Assembly (NCBI RefSeq): GCF_005434975.1
Contig: NZ_SKCJ01000001.1
Span: forward strand, 1,002,001-1,066,000
Reading direction: 5' to 3'
Length of the DNA stretch: 64,000 nt
Source of the DNA: Parerythrobacter lutipelagi
GTDB taxonomy: Bacteria > Pseudomonadota > Alphaproteobacteria > Sphingomonadales > Sphingomonadaceae
How positions within the stretch are numbered: position 1 is the stretch's first letter; the number at the start of each line of letters is the position of its first letter. The position numbers were made by a program, and so were the translations under genes. Shown here piece by piece: positions 52,063 to 60,041 of this stretch. The notes beneath the pieces are model-generated. The model made no database searches. It was not told where the DNA came from and saw only the letters and a list, made by a program, of their open reading frames with translations.

Positions 52063-53408
52063 GTGAAACCGATAACCCGGACGAGGCCGGATACGATTTC
52101 CTGCGCAATGTCGATGCGGAGAAACGCGGTCCGGTGATCGCGCAGATGCACGGTCCCGAGGCGATCGAAGCCGCCGGATATTTCGACCATTATTTCGATC
52201 CGCACTCCCACCCCGGCCAGCTTGCACCCGACGGCGATTGGCAGGTGTGGATGGTGATGGGCGGGCGCGGTTTTGGCAAAACGCGCGCCGGGGCGGAATA
52301 TGTCCGCTCCATTGCTGAAGCAGACATGTTCGCCCGCATTGCGCTGGTCGGCACAACGCTGGGCGAAGCGCGCAGCGTGATGGTGGAAGGCGAAAGCGGG
52401 CTGATTGCGATTTCCCCGCCGAACGCCCGCCCGACATTCGAGCCGTCGCTCCACCGCTTGCGCTGGCCCAACGGGGCGCAGGCCTTCCTCTATTCGGCTG
52501 CTGAGCCGGAGAGTTTGCGCGGGCCGCAGCACAGCCACGCCTGGTGTGACGAGATCGGCAAATGGCCGGGCGCGCATGATCGGGCAACGCGGTGCTGGGA
52601 CAATCTGCTGCTCGGCCTGCGACTAGGCAAGGACCAGCGGATTGTGGCGACGACCACGCCGCGTAACACCGCACTAGTGCGGCGCTTGTTCGATAACGAG
52701 ACCACCGTGGTGACCGGCGGCGCAACCAGCGCCAATGCCGCCAACCTGCCGAAAAGCTTCATCGGCGCGATGGAGCGCGAGTTCGGGCAATCGCTGCTCG
52801 GGCGGCAGGAACTGGGCGGCGAGCTGATCGACGAGGTCGAAGGCGCATTGTGGAGCCGCGCGCTGATCGAGCGATGCCGCGAGGCGTCAGGCGGCGTGGA
52901 TCATGCCAGAATTGTCGTCGCGGTCGATCCGCCAGCGTCCGCGACCGGCGATGCCTGCGGGATCGTGGTCGCGGCGCTGGGTCAGGATGGCTTGGCGCGC
53001 GTGCTCGCGGATTGCTCGGTCGAGAATGCCAGCCCGGAACGCTGGGCCAGGGCCGTTGCCGAATGCGCCGCCGTCTGGGGCGCGGACCGGGTGATTGCCG
53101 AGGCCAATCAGGGCGGCGCGATGGTCGCCAGCGTGCTGCGCGCGGCGGATATTACGCTGCCGCTGAAGCTGGTTCACGCCAGCCGCGGCAAAGTGGCCCG
53201 CGCTGAACCGGTCGCCGCACTCTACGAAGCAGGCCGGGTCCGCCACTGCGGCCTGTTTGCCGCGCTGGAAGACCAGATGTGCGGTTTGATGGCGGGCGGT
53301 GGTTATGAGGGTCCGGGCCGCAGTCCCGACCGCGCCGATGCACTGGTGTGGGCGCTGACGGAACTGATGCTGGGAAGGCAGGCGAGGCCGAGGATCAGTA
53401 GTTTTTAG
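52059..53408 (+). CDS. GTA large terminase (gp2-like)
   Basis: A 449-residue packaging ATPase-nuclease. Walker A GGRGFGKT at 68-75, Walker B at D164-E165 in AWCDEIGKWPG, and nuclease aspartates in VVAVDPPASATGDACGI and DRADALVWAL are visible. In GTAs the enzyme packages random host DNA. Its last 14 bp overlap an antisense gene, and the portal gene starts 564 bp later rather than immediately as in most clusters. Confidence 0.93.
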   Translation: MSETDNPDEAGYDFLRNVDAEKRGPVIAQMHGPEAIEAAGYFDHYFDPHSHPGQLAPDGDWQVWMVMGGRGFGKTRAGAEYVRSIAEADMFARIALVGTTLGEARSVMVEGESGLIAISPPNARPTFEPSLHRLRWPNGAQAFLYSAAEPESLRGPQHSHAWCDEIGKWPGAHDRATRCWDNLLLGLRLGKDQRIVATTTPRNTALVRRLFDNETTVVTGGATSANAANLPKSFIGAMEREFGQSLLGRQELGGELIDEVEGALWSRALIERCREASGGVDHARIVVAVDPPASATGDACGIVVAALGQDGLARVLADCSVENASPERWARAVAECAAVWGADRVIAEANQGGAMVASVLRAADITLPLKLVHASRGKVARAEPVAALYEAGRVRHCGLFAALEDQMCGLMAGGGYEGPGRSPDRADALVWALTELMLGRQARPRISSF

Positions 53409-53922
53409 CCGACCAGTTTTCGATCTCGAAGTCCGCTTCGCTGGCTAGAAAATCAAGGATCGCCTCGAGATCATTATGGGCCTTCCGGGTAAGACCGTAA
53501 TGCAGCAGAGCAGGTGCCAATAGCAGCAGACATAATACTGGAAATACAATCCGTCCTCCGGGTTCCAGGCCATCGTTTAACCATGTGACGAAGATCCCCA
53601 CAGCCATCAATGTTAGCAGGAAATACCAGAGGGCGAAGAATACCAGCGAAAAGACTGGAGCTCCAAATTTGGCCTCCAATCGGGTGCTGCCGAAGGTGTC
53701 GACCAGTTTTCCGGCAAGTATCGGTTTAGCACTGTAGTCGAAGAACCAAAGCTCGGTGAATGATAAGCGGATCCGGCCAAGTAGGGCCTTCCCCTTTACG
53801 CCACTCGCAAACGGCCAAAAGACTGACGGTGTAGCGCCATTGATGCGGCTTTGGACCTCATCAACCGGCAATGGAGAATCGACCACGACGCTCTGTCCAA
53901 AAACGTAATCGATGACACGCAT
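53395..53922 (-). CDS. Antisense two-helix membrane protein inserted in the GTA cluster
   Basis: A 175-residue protein of unknown function on the opposite strand to all other GTA genes. Residues 1-85 are a hydrophilic beta-rich domain (SVVVDSPLPVDEVQSRI, GRIRLSFTELWFFDYSAKPI), then two hydrophobic helices at about 90-114 and 125-145, then an acidic helical tail. The pattern recalls broadly distributed small two-helix bacterial proteins of unknown role. GC is about 51% over 53461-53640 (92 of 180 counted) against 77% in 53041-53100, indicating a separate origin. ATG 53922 is preferred over 53961. Confidence 0.7.
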   Translation of the reverse strand: MRVIDYVFGQSVVVDSPLPVDEVQSRINGATPSVFWPFASGVKGKALLGRIRLSFTELWFFDYSAKPILAGKLVDTFGSTRLEAKFGAPVFSLVFFALWYFLLTLMAVGIFVTWLNDGLEPGGRIVFPVLCLLLLAPALLHYGLTRKAHNDLEAILDFLASEADFEIENWSAKNY

Positions 53923-53972
53923 TGGCGATCGATGCCCCGCCAACCCGAACCGCGCAAGCAAAAGGTAACCCC

Positions 53973-55124
53973 ATGTCCTTCCTCACAACTCTAGCTTCCG
54001 CCTTCAAGGGCGGGGGCGGTTCCCGTGTGCCTATTGCAAGCGGGTTTATCTCGCCCTGGGCAGTTGCGTTCGATGCCGCGCCGCGTCCGCGCAGCTTCGA
54101 TTATGGCCGCGCGATCCGGGACGGTTTCGTCGGCAATCCGGTGGCTCAGCGCAGCGTCCGGATCATCGCGGAGGGGGTCGGCAGTGCGCCGCTCTTTCCA
54201 GTCGACGAAAACACCTCCGGCCTGATCGGGGCGACCAGCGCGGGCCAATCACTGATCGAAACGGTCGCCGCCCATCTCCTGCTCCACGGCAACGCCTTCA
54301 TCCAGGTGATGAAGGACGGCGCGGGTCAGCCGGTCGAGCTGTTTGCGCTGCGGCCCGAGCGGCTCAGGATCGTACCGGGCGAGGATGGCTGGCCCAAAGG
54401 CTACGAATATCGCATTTCGGGCCGCACGCTCGCCATCCCGCTGGAGGATGACGGCGGCTGGCCCAACCTGATCCATATCCGCAGCTTCCATCCGGGGGAC
54501 GATCACTATGGCGCAGGCTCGCTCGCCGCTGCCGATCCGGCAATCGCGATCCACAACGCTGCCAGCGAATGGAACCGCGCCCTGCTCGACAACGCGGCGC
54601 GCCCTTCCGGCGCCTTGACCTATGAGAGTGGCGACGGCGCGGGATTGACGGGCGACCAGTTCGACCGGCTCAAGGCCGAGCTGACCAGCGCCTATCAGGG
54701 GCAGGCCAACGCCGGACGGCCGATGCTGCTGGAAGGCGGGCTCAAATGGCAGAGCATGGCGCTGAGCCCCGCCGATATGGATTTTGCCACGCTGAAAGCC
54801 GCCGCTGCGCGCGATATTGCGCTGGCATTCGGGGTCCCGCCGATGCTGCTCGGCCTGCCGGGTGACAACACCTATTCGAACTATCGCGAAGCCAATCGCG
54901 CGCTGTGGCGACTGACCCTGCTGCCGCTTGCGGGCAAGATCCTCGCCGGTCTGTCCGAAGGGCTTGGCCCGTGGTTCCCCGACCTTGCCCTGTCGGTCGA
55001 TCTCGACCGCGTCACTGCGCTCGCCGACGACCGCGAGAAGCTTTGGGCACAGGTTTCCGCCGCCGATTTCCTGACCTCCGCCGAGAAGCGCGAACTGCTC
55101 GGCCTCAAAGCTGAAGGAGCCTGA
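53973..55124 (+). CDS. GTA portal protein (gp3-like)
   Basis: A 383-residue HK97-type portal forming the dodecameric DNA channel at the capsid vertex. PVAQRSVRIIAEGVGSAPL, LLLHGNAFIQVMKDG, PERLRIVPGEDGWPKGYEY, HPGDDHYGAGSLAAA and LAFGVPPMLLGLPGDNTYSNYREANRALW are typical. ATG 53973 has AGGTAA upstream. Insertion of the antisense gene leaves it without the usual coupling to terminase. Confidence 0.93.
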   Translation: MSFLTTLASAFKGGGGSRVPIASGFISPWAVAFDAAPRPRSFDYGRAIRDGFVGNPVAQRSVRIIAEGVGSAPLFPVDENTSGLIGATSAGQSLIETVAAHLLLHGNAFIQVMKDGAGQPVELFALRPERLRIVPGEDGWPKGYEYRISGRTLAIPLEDDGGWPNLIHIRSFHPGDDHYGAGSLAAADPAIAIHNAASEWNRALLDNAARPSGALTYESGDGAGLTGDQFDRLKAELTSAYQGQANAGRPMLLEGGLKWQSMALSPADMDFATLKAAAARDIALAFGVPPMLLGLPGDNTYSNYREANRALWRLTLLPLAGKILAGLSEGLGPWFPDLALSVDLDRVTALADDREKLWAQVSAADFLTSAEKRELLGLKAEGA

Positions 55125-55126
55125 GA

Positions 55127-55450
55127 ATGACACCCCCGAACGAATTCCGGCGCGACATGCTGGCCGGATTGCTGGCCCAGGCTGCAGCAGAGGGCGGCGA
55201 ACTCGTCACTCTGCGCGCCATTGTCGAGGAAAGCTCCGAAGTGGGCGCGAACCGCGTGCTGCAAAAGCTCGGCCTCGGCGACAAGGGCGCGCAGGACGAT
55301 ATCGACGAATTGCGCGAGTTGCTGCGCGCCTGGCGCGATGCCAAGGCCAGTGCGTGGAAAGCGGCCATCGAGTGGGCCGTGCGCGGTGTGCTCGCCCTCT
55401 TGCTGATCGGCATCGCGGTGCGGCTCGGCATGCCGGGTATGCTCAAATGA
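55127..55450 (+). CDS. DUF6127 GTA-associated small membrane protein
   Basis: A 107-residue protein directly after the portal gene (2 bp gap), with a helical N-terminal part (LLAQAAAEGGELVTLRAIVEE) and a C-terminal membrane helix (VRGVLALLLIGIAVRLGM). It matches the DUF6127-type gene found at the gp3.5 position in alphaproteobacterial GTA clusters. Its stop overlaps the protease start (ATGA). Function unknown. Confidence 0.75.
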   Translation: MTPPNEFRRDMLAGLLAQAAAEGGELVTLRAIVEESSEVGANRVLQKLGLGDKGAQDDIDELRELLRAWRDAKASAWKAAIEWAVRGVLALLLIGIAVRLGMPGMLK

Positions 55451-55839
55451 GATTGGCGGGTTACGCCGCGTTGTTCGGCCGCGCCGATGCCAGCCGCGAC
55501 ACGATCCGCAGCGGAGCATTCCGGCGCACGCTGGCCGACCGGCCGGGCCCCTTGCCGCTCTACTGGCAGCACCGCCCGGACCAGCGGATCGGCTGGGTGA
55601 CCCGCGCCGAAGAGGACGCACGCGGCCTGCGGGTGGTTGCCAGCCTCGACAACCCGGACGGGCGCGCGGCGGTAATGGTCAAATCCCGCGCCGTCTCCGG
55701 CCTGAGCTTTGGCTACCGCGCGCGCCAATTCCGCCACGAACCGGCAGGCCGCGTGCTTGAAGACATCGAATTGCTCGAAGTCAGCCTCGTCACTCACCCG
55801 CTGCAACACGCAGCGCGGGTGCATCTTGTTACGTCCTGA
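55447..55839 (+). CDS. GTA prohead protease (gp4-like)
   Basis: A 130-residue HK97-type (herpesvirus-protease-fold, U35) maturation protease. LAGYAALFGRADASRDTIRSGAF, catalytic histidine H42 in LYWQHRPDQRIGW and the serine in ELLEVSLVTHPLQ are visible. It would trim the N-terminal scaffold of the capsid protein that follows. The frame further upstream is a shadow. Confidence 0.92.
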   Translation: MRLAGYAALFGRADASRDTIRSGAFRRTLADRPGPLPLYWQHRPDQRIGWVTRAEEDARGLRVVASLDNPDGRAAVMVKSRAVSGLSFGYRARQFRHEPAGRVLEDIELLEVSLVTHPLQHAARVHLVTS

Positions 55840-55869
55840 ACTCCTCCCCCCACGAAAGGTGATTGCCCC

Positions 55870-57045
55870 ATGGATACTGTAACCTCCCCCAACCCTGACA
55901 TTGCGCCTGACACTGCGCCTGCCTCTGCAACCGACCCAATCGACGCGAGCTTCGAAATCGTTGCCCGGCAGGACAAGACCGAAACCGACATTGCCGCGCT
56001 GCGCAGCGATGTCGACGAGGTGAAGGCCCGCGTCGACAAGATCGGCCGCGCCGCCGTTCGTCCGGCCATCTCCGGCGGGACCGACTCCCCCGAAGTGAAG
56101 GGCTTCGTCGACGGCTATCTGCGGCGCGGCTCGACCGCACAGATCAAGTCGGTCAGCGGTAGCGTGCCGTCCGATGGCGGCTATGCGGTTCCGCAGGAAA
56201 TCGACGCGATGATCGCTCGCGAACTGACGGAAATCAGCCCGATCCGCGCCTTGGCGCAAGTCGTGCAGACCGGCACGGCAGGATACCGCAAGCTTGTCTC
56301 GACCGGTGGCACCGCGTCGGGCTGGGTCAGCGAGACGGCCGGACGCCCGGAAACCGATGCCCCCAATTTCCGCGAGATCGCTCCGCCAACGGGAGAGCTC
56401 TATGCCAATCCGGCAGCGAGCCAGGCGATGCTCGACGATGCCGCTTTCGATCTCGAAAGCTGGCTGGCGAGCGAGATTGCAATGGAGTTCGCCCGCGCCG
56501 AAGGGGCTGCCTTCGTCTCCGGCTCTGGCGTCGACCAGCCCGACGGCTTCCTCAACGCGCCGTCCACCGCCGCGGAGGACGCAGTGCGCACAGCAGGCAC
56601 GCTGCAATATATCGGCAGCGGCGATGCGGCCGGCTTCGATCTCAATCCGGATGCGAAGCTGATCGACCTGGTTCACACGATGAAGGCCGGACATCGCCAG
56701 GGCGCTAGCTTCGTGATGAATTCGGCAACGCTGGCCGAAGTGCGCAAGCTCAAGACAGCGGATGGTGCATTCCTGTGGCAGCCGGGCCTGGTCGAAGGCC
56801 AACCCGACCGCCTGCTGGGCTATCCGGTGGTGGAAGCGGAAGACATGCCGGACATTGCAGGCGGAACCTTTCCCATCGCCTTCGGCAATTTCCGTCACGG
56901 CTATCTGATTGCCGAACGCTCCGCGACGCAGATCCTGCGCGATCCATTCACCAACAAGCCCTACGTCCACTTCTACGCGACCAAGCGCGTCGGCGGCCAA
57001 GTGCTCGACAGTAACGCGATCAAGCTGCTGAAAATCGAAGCGTAG
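55870..57045 (+). CDS. GTA major capsid protein (gp5-like)
   Basis: A 391-residue HK97-fold capsid protein. Residues 1-~100 are a scaffold-like delta domain with coiled-coil (DKTETDIAALRSDVDEVKAR) presumably removed by the protease. The mature part carries the usual SDGGYAVPQEIDAMI, LDDAAFDLESWLASEIAMEFARAEGAAFVSG and LLGYPVVEAEDMPDI signatures. It is followed at once by a strong intrinsic terminator, which may set its high expression relative to downstream genes. Confidence 0.95.
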   Translation: MDTVTSPNPDIAPDTAPASATDPIDASFEIVARQDKTETDIAALRSDVDEVKARVDKIGRAAVRPAISGGTDSPEVKGFVDGYLRRGSTAQIKSVSGSVPSDGGYAVPQEIDAMIARELTEISPIRALAQVVQTGTAGYRKLVSTGGTASGWVSETAGRPETDAPNFREIAPPTGELYANPAASQAMLDDAAFDLESWLASEIAMEFARAEGAAFVSGSGVDQPDGFLNAPSTAAEDAVRTAGTLQYIGSGDAAGFDLNPDAKLIDLVHTMKAGHRQGASFVMNSATLAEVRKLKTADGAFLWQPGLVEGQPDRLLGYPVVEAEDMPDIAGGTFPIAFGNFRHGYLIAERSATQILRDPFTNKPYVHFYATKRVGGQVLDSNAIKLLKIEA

Positions 57046-57071
57046 TTTGTTTGCGCCCTTAAACGCCGGGC

Positions 57072-57089
57072 GGCGGACATCCGTCCGCC
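57072..57089 (+). other. Small hairpin after the capsid gene
   Basis: GGCGGAC (57072-57078) pairs with GTCCGCC (57083-57089) around a 4-base loop, 27 bp after the capsid stop. It has no T run and could protect the 3' end of the capsid message. Confidence 0.4.
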
Positions 57090-57221
57090 TTGGATTGGCC
57101 TGACGGCCAGCTCCGCTTCCGCGGCAAAAGCCGCGACGCGCAGTCGCGCTTTGGCTGCCGCGACCAGGTTTCCCCTTACCTTTCGCGACAACGCCTGAAG
57201 GGCCAGACAAACTCACACCTC

Positions 57222-57261
57222 ACCCGCGCCGGTCTCCCCCTTGCCGGCGCGGGTGCTTTTT
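57222..57261 (+). terminator. Strong intrinsic terminator inside the GTA cluster
   Basis: ACCCGCGCCGG (57222-57232) pairs perfectly with CCGGCGCGGGT (57244-57254) around an 11-base loop and is followed by GCTTTTTC with five T residues. It lies between the capsid gene and the gp6-like gene, 20 bp before the latter's ATG. It should end or attenuate transcription after the capsid gene. Confidence 0.8.
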
Positions 57262-57281
57262 CTGTCACATCGGAGATTCAC

Positions 57282-57827
57282 ATGAAGCGAGCGATACTTG
57301 CGCCCGCCGAGCTGGGCGGTGCTGCGCTGGGCGAGCTCAAGAGCTGGCTCGCCATCACTACCCTTGCAGAAGACGCGCTGCTGACCGGCTTGCTCGGCGC
57401 AGCGGCCGAAACCTGCGAGGCCTTCACCGGATCGATGCCGCTGCACCAGACATGCGAAGAGATCCACACGGCCTCGCCCGGCTGGCAGCGGCTACGAACG
57501 GCTCCCGTCCAGGCGATTACCGGTGTCGATGGGATCCCTGCCGAGGGGTCGCGTTTTGCTCTCGCAAGCGATGCCTACGAGATCGAGCTTGATGCCGACG
57601 GCACCGGCATGGTCCGTGTCTTGCGCCAAGGGTCCGCCGGGCGCATCGCCATCCGCTTCAGCGCAGGTCTTGCACCCGGTTGGGGTTCGCTGCCGGAAGG
57701 GTTGCGCCACGGCATCATCCGGCTTGCCGCGCATTTCCATCGCGAGAGGGACGCGGCCGATCCGGTCAATCCCCCTGCGGCGGTCACGGCATTGTGGCGC
57801 CCGTGGCGGCGGTTGAGGTTGGCATGA
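57282..57827 (+). CDS. GTA head-tail connector (gp6-like)
   Basis: A 181-residue protein of the Gp6/HK97 connector type (phage gp6-like head-tail connector). LAELGGAALGELKSWLAI-like N-terminus, LLGAAAETCEAFTG and a C-terminal LRHGIIRLAAHFHRERD helix are characteristic. ATG 57282 follows the terminator; the longer frame from 57090 runs through the hairpin. Its stop overlaps the next start (ATGA). Confidence 0.85.
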   Translation: MKRAILAPAELGGAALGELKSWLAITTLAEDALLTGLLGAAAETCEAFTGSMPLHQTCEEIHTASPGWQRLRTAPVQAITGVDGIPAEGSRFALASDAYEIELDADGTGMVRVLRQGSAGRIAIRFSAGLAPGWGSLPEGLRHGIIRLAAHFHRERDAADPVNPPAAVTALWRPWRRLRLA

Positions 57828-57997
57828 TCGAAGGCAACGCAAAGCCGCCCAAACCTGCATTTGTCCGCGCGCTCGAAGCAAAAGCCGCCACGCTCGCCGC
57901 AGCGCATGGCGAAACGCGATTGCGCGCGGAGCGCCATGACGAGTCTCGCTGGCGCATCCCGCGCCTCGTCTGGCCCCTGTTCGCGAAAGGACGCTGA
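57824..57997 (+). CDS. 57-residue ORF in the gp7 slot of the GTA cluster
   Basis: A 57-residue basic protein (start PPKPAFVRALEAKAATLAAA after the first few residues, end SRWRIPRLVWPLFAKGR), coupled to the connector gene by an ATGA overlap and ending 3 bp before the DUF3168 gene. RcGTA has a head-tail stopper gp7 of about 110 residues in this position. Whether this ORF is a shortened relative or a different small protein cannot be decided by eye. Confidence 0.6.
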   Translation: MIEGNAKPPKPAFVRALEAKAATLAAAHGETRLRAERHDESRWRIPRLVWPLFAKGR

Positions 57998-58000
57998 GCC

Positions 58001-58399
58001 ATGGAACACGCATTGCGCGCAGCACTGATCGATTGGCTGCGCACCGGCCCCGCGCCGCTGGGCACGCTCAACGCTGTCGAGGAAGAAGCACCGCTGCGCG
58101 CCAGCCTGCCCTGGCTTGGCATCGCTGCCAGCGCGTCTGCCGACTGGAGCACGAAAGATGCCAAAGGCCGCGAAATCCGCGTCGCGATAGAGCTTGCCAG
58201 CCGGGGGGATGACATCCCGGCAGATGGCGCGCTCGTCCGCGCCATCGATGCGCGCGCCTGCGACCTGCCCCGCCTCCAGGAAGGCTTCCACATTGCCGGC
58301 CTGACCTTCCTGCGCGCCCGCACTGAACGCCGCGCCAAAAACAGGCGCAGCACACTGCTCGAATACCGTTTCCGCTGTCTGGAAACCCGCAACCCCTGA
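58001..58399 (+). CDS. GTA tail terminator, DUF3168 (gp8-like)
   Basis: A 132-residue DUF3168 protein, the tail-terminator (head-completion) family. EHALRAALIDWLRTGPAPL at the N-terminus and GALVRAIDARACDLPRLQEG with a following FLRARTERRAKNRRSTLLEYRFR are family features. It is followed by a palindromic repeat rather than directly by the tail gene. Confidence 0.85.
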   Translation: MEHALRAALIDWLRTGPAPLGTLNAVEEEAPLRASLPWLGIAASASADWSTKDAKGREIRVAIELASRGDDIPADGALVRAIDARACDLPRLQEGFHIAGLTFLRARTERRAKNRRSTLLEYRFRCLETRNP

Positions 58400-58402
58400 C
58401 CC

Positions 58403-58508
58403 GTCATTACGAGCGGCCGAAATTTGCGCGGCAATCCAGTGCGGCTGCGTGCCGCGGCGGATTGATTGCGCCGGGCGCCTGCTGCGCAACTGCTCCGCTC
58501 GCAATGAC
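58403..58508. repeat. REP-type inverted repeat inside the GTA cluster
   Basis: GTCATTACGAGCGG (58403-58416) and CCGCTCGCAATGAC (58495-58508) are near-perfect inverted ends around internal copies of GGCAATCCAG and GGATTGATTGCG. This is the GTCATTGCGAG...CTCGCAATGAC element common as dispersed intergenic repeats in sphingomonads. Confidence 0.75.
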
Positions 58509-58534
58509 AATCCGTTCAAGAAAGGCCCAATCAC

Positions 58535-58954
58535 ATGACCGCTCAAAAAGGCTCCGCCTTCCTTCTCAAGATTGCGGAAGGTGCCCCGGAACCCGGGCAG
58601 CCGCCCGCATACGGCACTGTCGCCGGGCTGCGCACGACCCAGATGTCGATCAATGGCGACACCGTAGTCGTCACCCACAAGGAAAGCGGTGGCTGGCGCG
58701 AATTGCTATCCGGCGCAGGTACGCGTTCCGTCTCGGTTTCCGCCAGCGGCATTTTTCTCGGCAGCCAGGCAGAGGGTGCGATCCGCGCTCACGCGCTGGC
58801 CGGGACGATCGACGATTACGAATTGAGTTTCGAGGATGGCGCAAAGCTGCGCGGCCGGTTCCTCGTCCAGCGGCTCGACTATGCCGGAGACTTCAACGGA
58901 GAGCGCAATTACACGCTGAACCTGGAAAGCTCCGGCGCGGTGCTGCCCGCATGA
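58535..58954 (+). CDS. GTA major tail protein (gp9-like, TP901-1 family)
   Basis: A 139-residue tail-tube protein. QKGSAFLLKIAEG, VAGLRTTQMSINGDTVVVTHKESGGWRELLSGAGTRSVSVS and GRFLVQRLDYAGDFNGERNYTLNLESSG match the TP901-1 major tail family. Its stop overlaps the next start by 4 bp. Confidence 0.92.
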   Translation: MTAQKGSAFLLKIAEGAPEPGQPPAYGTVAGLRTTQMSINGDTVVVTHKESGGWRELLSGAGTRSVSVSASGIFLGSQAEGAIRAHALAGTIDDYELSFEDGAKLRGRFLVQRLDYAGDFNGERNYTLNLESSGAVLPA

Positions 58955-59265
58955 GACAGGAAGCAAACCCCCATCGCGGAGAGGCGTCTCTGGCGGTTGA
59001 CGGCAAAGCCTATCGGCTGCGCCCGACATTTTCCGCGCTGGTCGCAGCCGAGGAAGAACTCGGCCCGCTGTTCGCACTGGTCGAACGGGCCGGCGAAAAC
59101 CGTCTGTCGCTGACCGAAATGGCCGCGCTGTTCTGGCATTGCATGGCGGAGCCCGGTGAACTCACCCGCCACAAGCTGAACGGTGCTGTTGCCGATCTCG
59201 GCCTTGCAACCTGCGCCAAACCGCTGCGCATGTTGCTTGGTCAGATCTTGCAGGGTTCGGGGTGA
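58951..59265 (+). CDS. GTA gp10-like tail-assembly protein
   Basis: A 104-residue protein in the gp10 position, with LAVDGKAYRLRPTFSALVAAEEELGPLFALVERA and ENRLSLTEMAALFWHCM typical of the gene transfer agent family protein between tail tube and tape measure. By analogy it is a tail-assembly chaperone. Overlaps at both ends imply coupled translation. Confidence 0.82.
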   Translation: MRQEANPHRGEASLAVDGKAYRLRPTFSALVAAEEELGPLFALVERAGENRLSLTEMAALFWHCMAEPGELTRHKLNGAVADLGLATCAKPLRMLLGQILQGSG

Positions 59266-59456
59266 GCAAGGGCTTCGGGACGCATGCCGCAGGCCTGTCC
59301 TCGCTCGCTGCCCGCGCACTCGGCTGGCGGCCCCCGGATTTCTGGCAAGCAACGCCAGCTGAACTCCTCGCCGCGCTGACCGACCCGGCCCAAGACACCG
59401 CCTCGTTCGACCGCGCTGCGCTTGAACGATTGATGGAGCAAGACCGCCATGGATGA
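59262..59456 (+). CDS. GTA phage tail assembly chaperone (gp10.1-like)
   Basis: A 64-residue protein beginning with GTG 59262, overlapping the previous stop (GTGA). SLAARALGWRPPDFWQATPAEL is the signature of the small Rcc01693-type tail chaperone encoded just before the tape measure gene. It ends within the first codons of the next gene. Confidence 0.85.
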   Translation: MSKGFGTHAAGLSSLAARALGWRPPDFWQATPAELLAALTDPAQDTASFDRAALERLMEQDRHG

Positions 59457-60030
59457 TGAGATCGACGAACTGCTGGTCGAGGTCCGCGCCTCGACCAGCG
59501 GCTTTGCAAACGATGTGGCCGAGATGCGGCGCAATTTCGACACGACGCTGGTCGACGGCTTCGAACAGGCAGGAAGCATTCTCGAAAAAGGGCTTCTGTC
59601 TGCGCTGCGCAAAGGCAGCATTGGTTTCGAGGACCTGAAACGCATGGCGACGCAAGTGCTCGATTCGATTGCAACCCAGGCACTGCAGCTCGGGCTAGAC
59701 AAGATTTTCGGCGGCATGGCCGGCAGCAAGAGCACGGGCTTCGGCGACATTCTGGGCAGCGCGTTCGGCGGATTGCTGGGCCTTCCCGGCCGCGCCACCA
59801 GTGGTCCTGTCTCGCCGGGACGTGGTTATCTTGTCGGCGAGCGCGGGCCCGAGCTGTTTGTACCGACCAGTTCAGGCCGGGTCGAAACCGGTGCATCCGG
59901 CGGGGTGCGCAAAGATGTGCGCGTGGCCATTCAACTCTCCGCGCCGCGCGGCGAAACTGCGCCGAAATCGTTGCAACGCTCCAGCCGGCAGGTCGCGAGC
60001 GCCGTTCGCCGCGCGCTCGCGGAAAGCTGA
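59449..60030 (+). CDS. GTA short tail tape measure protein (gp11-like)
   Basis: A 193-residue tape measure, very short as in RcGTA (about 220), consistent with a short-tailed particle. It has a helical N-terminal half (EVRASTSGFANDVAEMRRNFD), a LKRMATQVLDSIATQALQLG helix, a Gly-rich stretch and GYLVGERGPELFVPTSSGRV, a typical tape-measure end motif. ATG 59449 overlaps the chaperone gene. Confidence 0.87.
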   Translation: MDDEIDELLVEVRASTSGFANDVAEMRRNFDTTLVDGFEQAGSILEKGLLSALRKGSIGFEDLKRMATQVLDSIATQALQLGLDKIFGGMAGSKSTGFGDILGSAFGGLLGLPGRATSGPVSPGRGYLVGERGPELFVPTSSGRVETGASGGVRKDVRVAIQLSAPRGETAPKSLQRSSRQVASAVRRALAES

Positions 60031-60041
60031 GGAGGCTTACC

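Noticed and set aside
55105-57216. A 703-codon minus-strand open frame across the protease and capsid genes
   Set aside because: It is antisense to recognisable GTA genes, runs through two hairpins and matches no family; long antisense frames are expected in GC-rich DNA.
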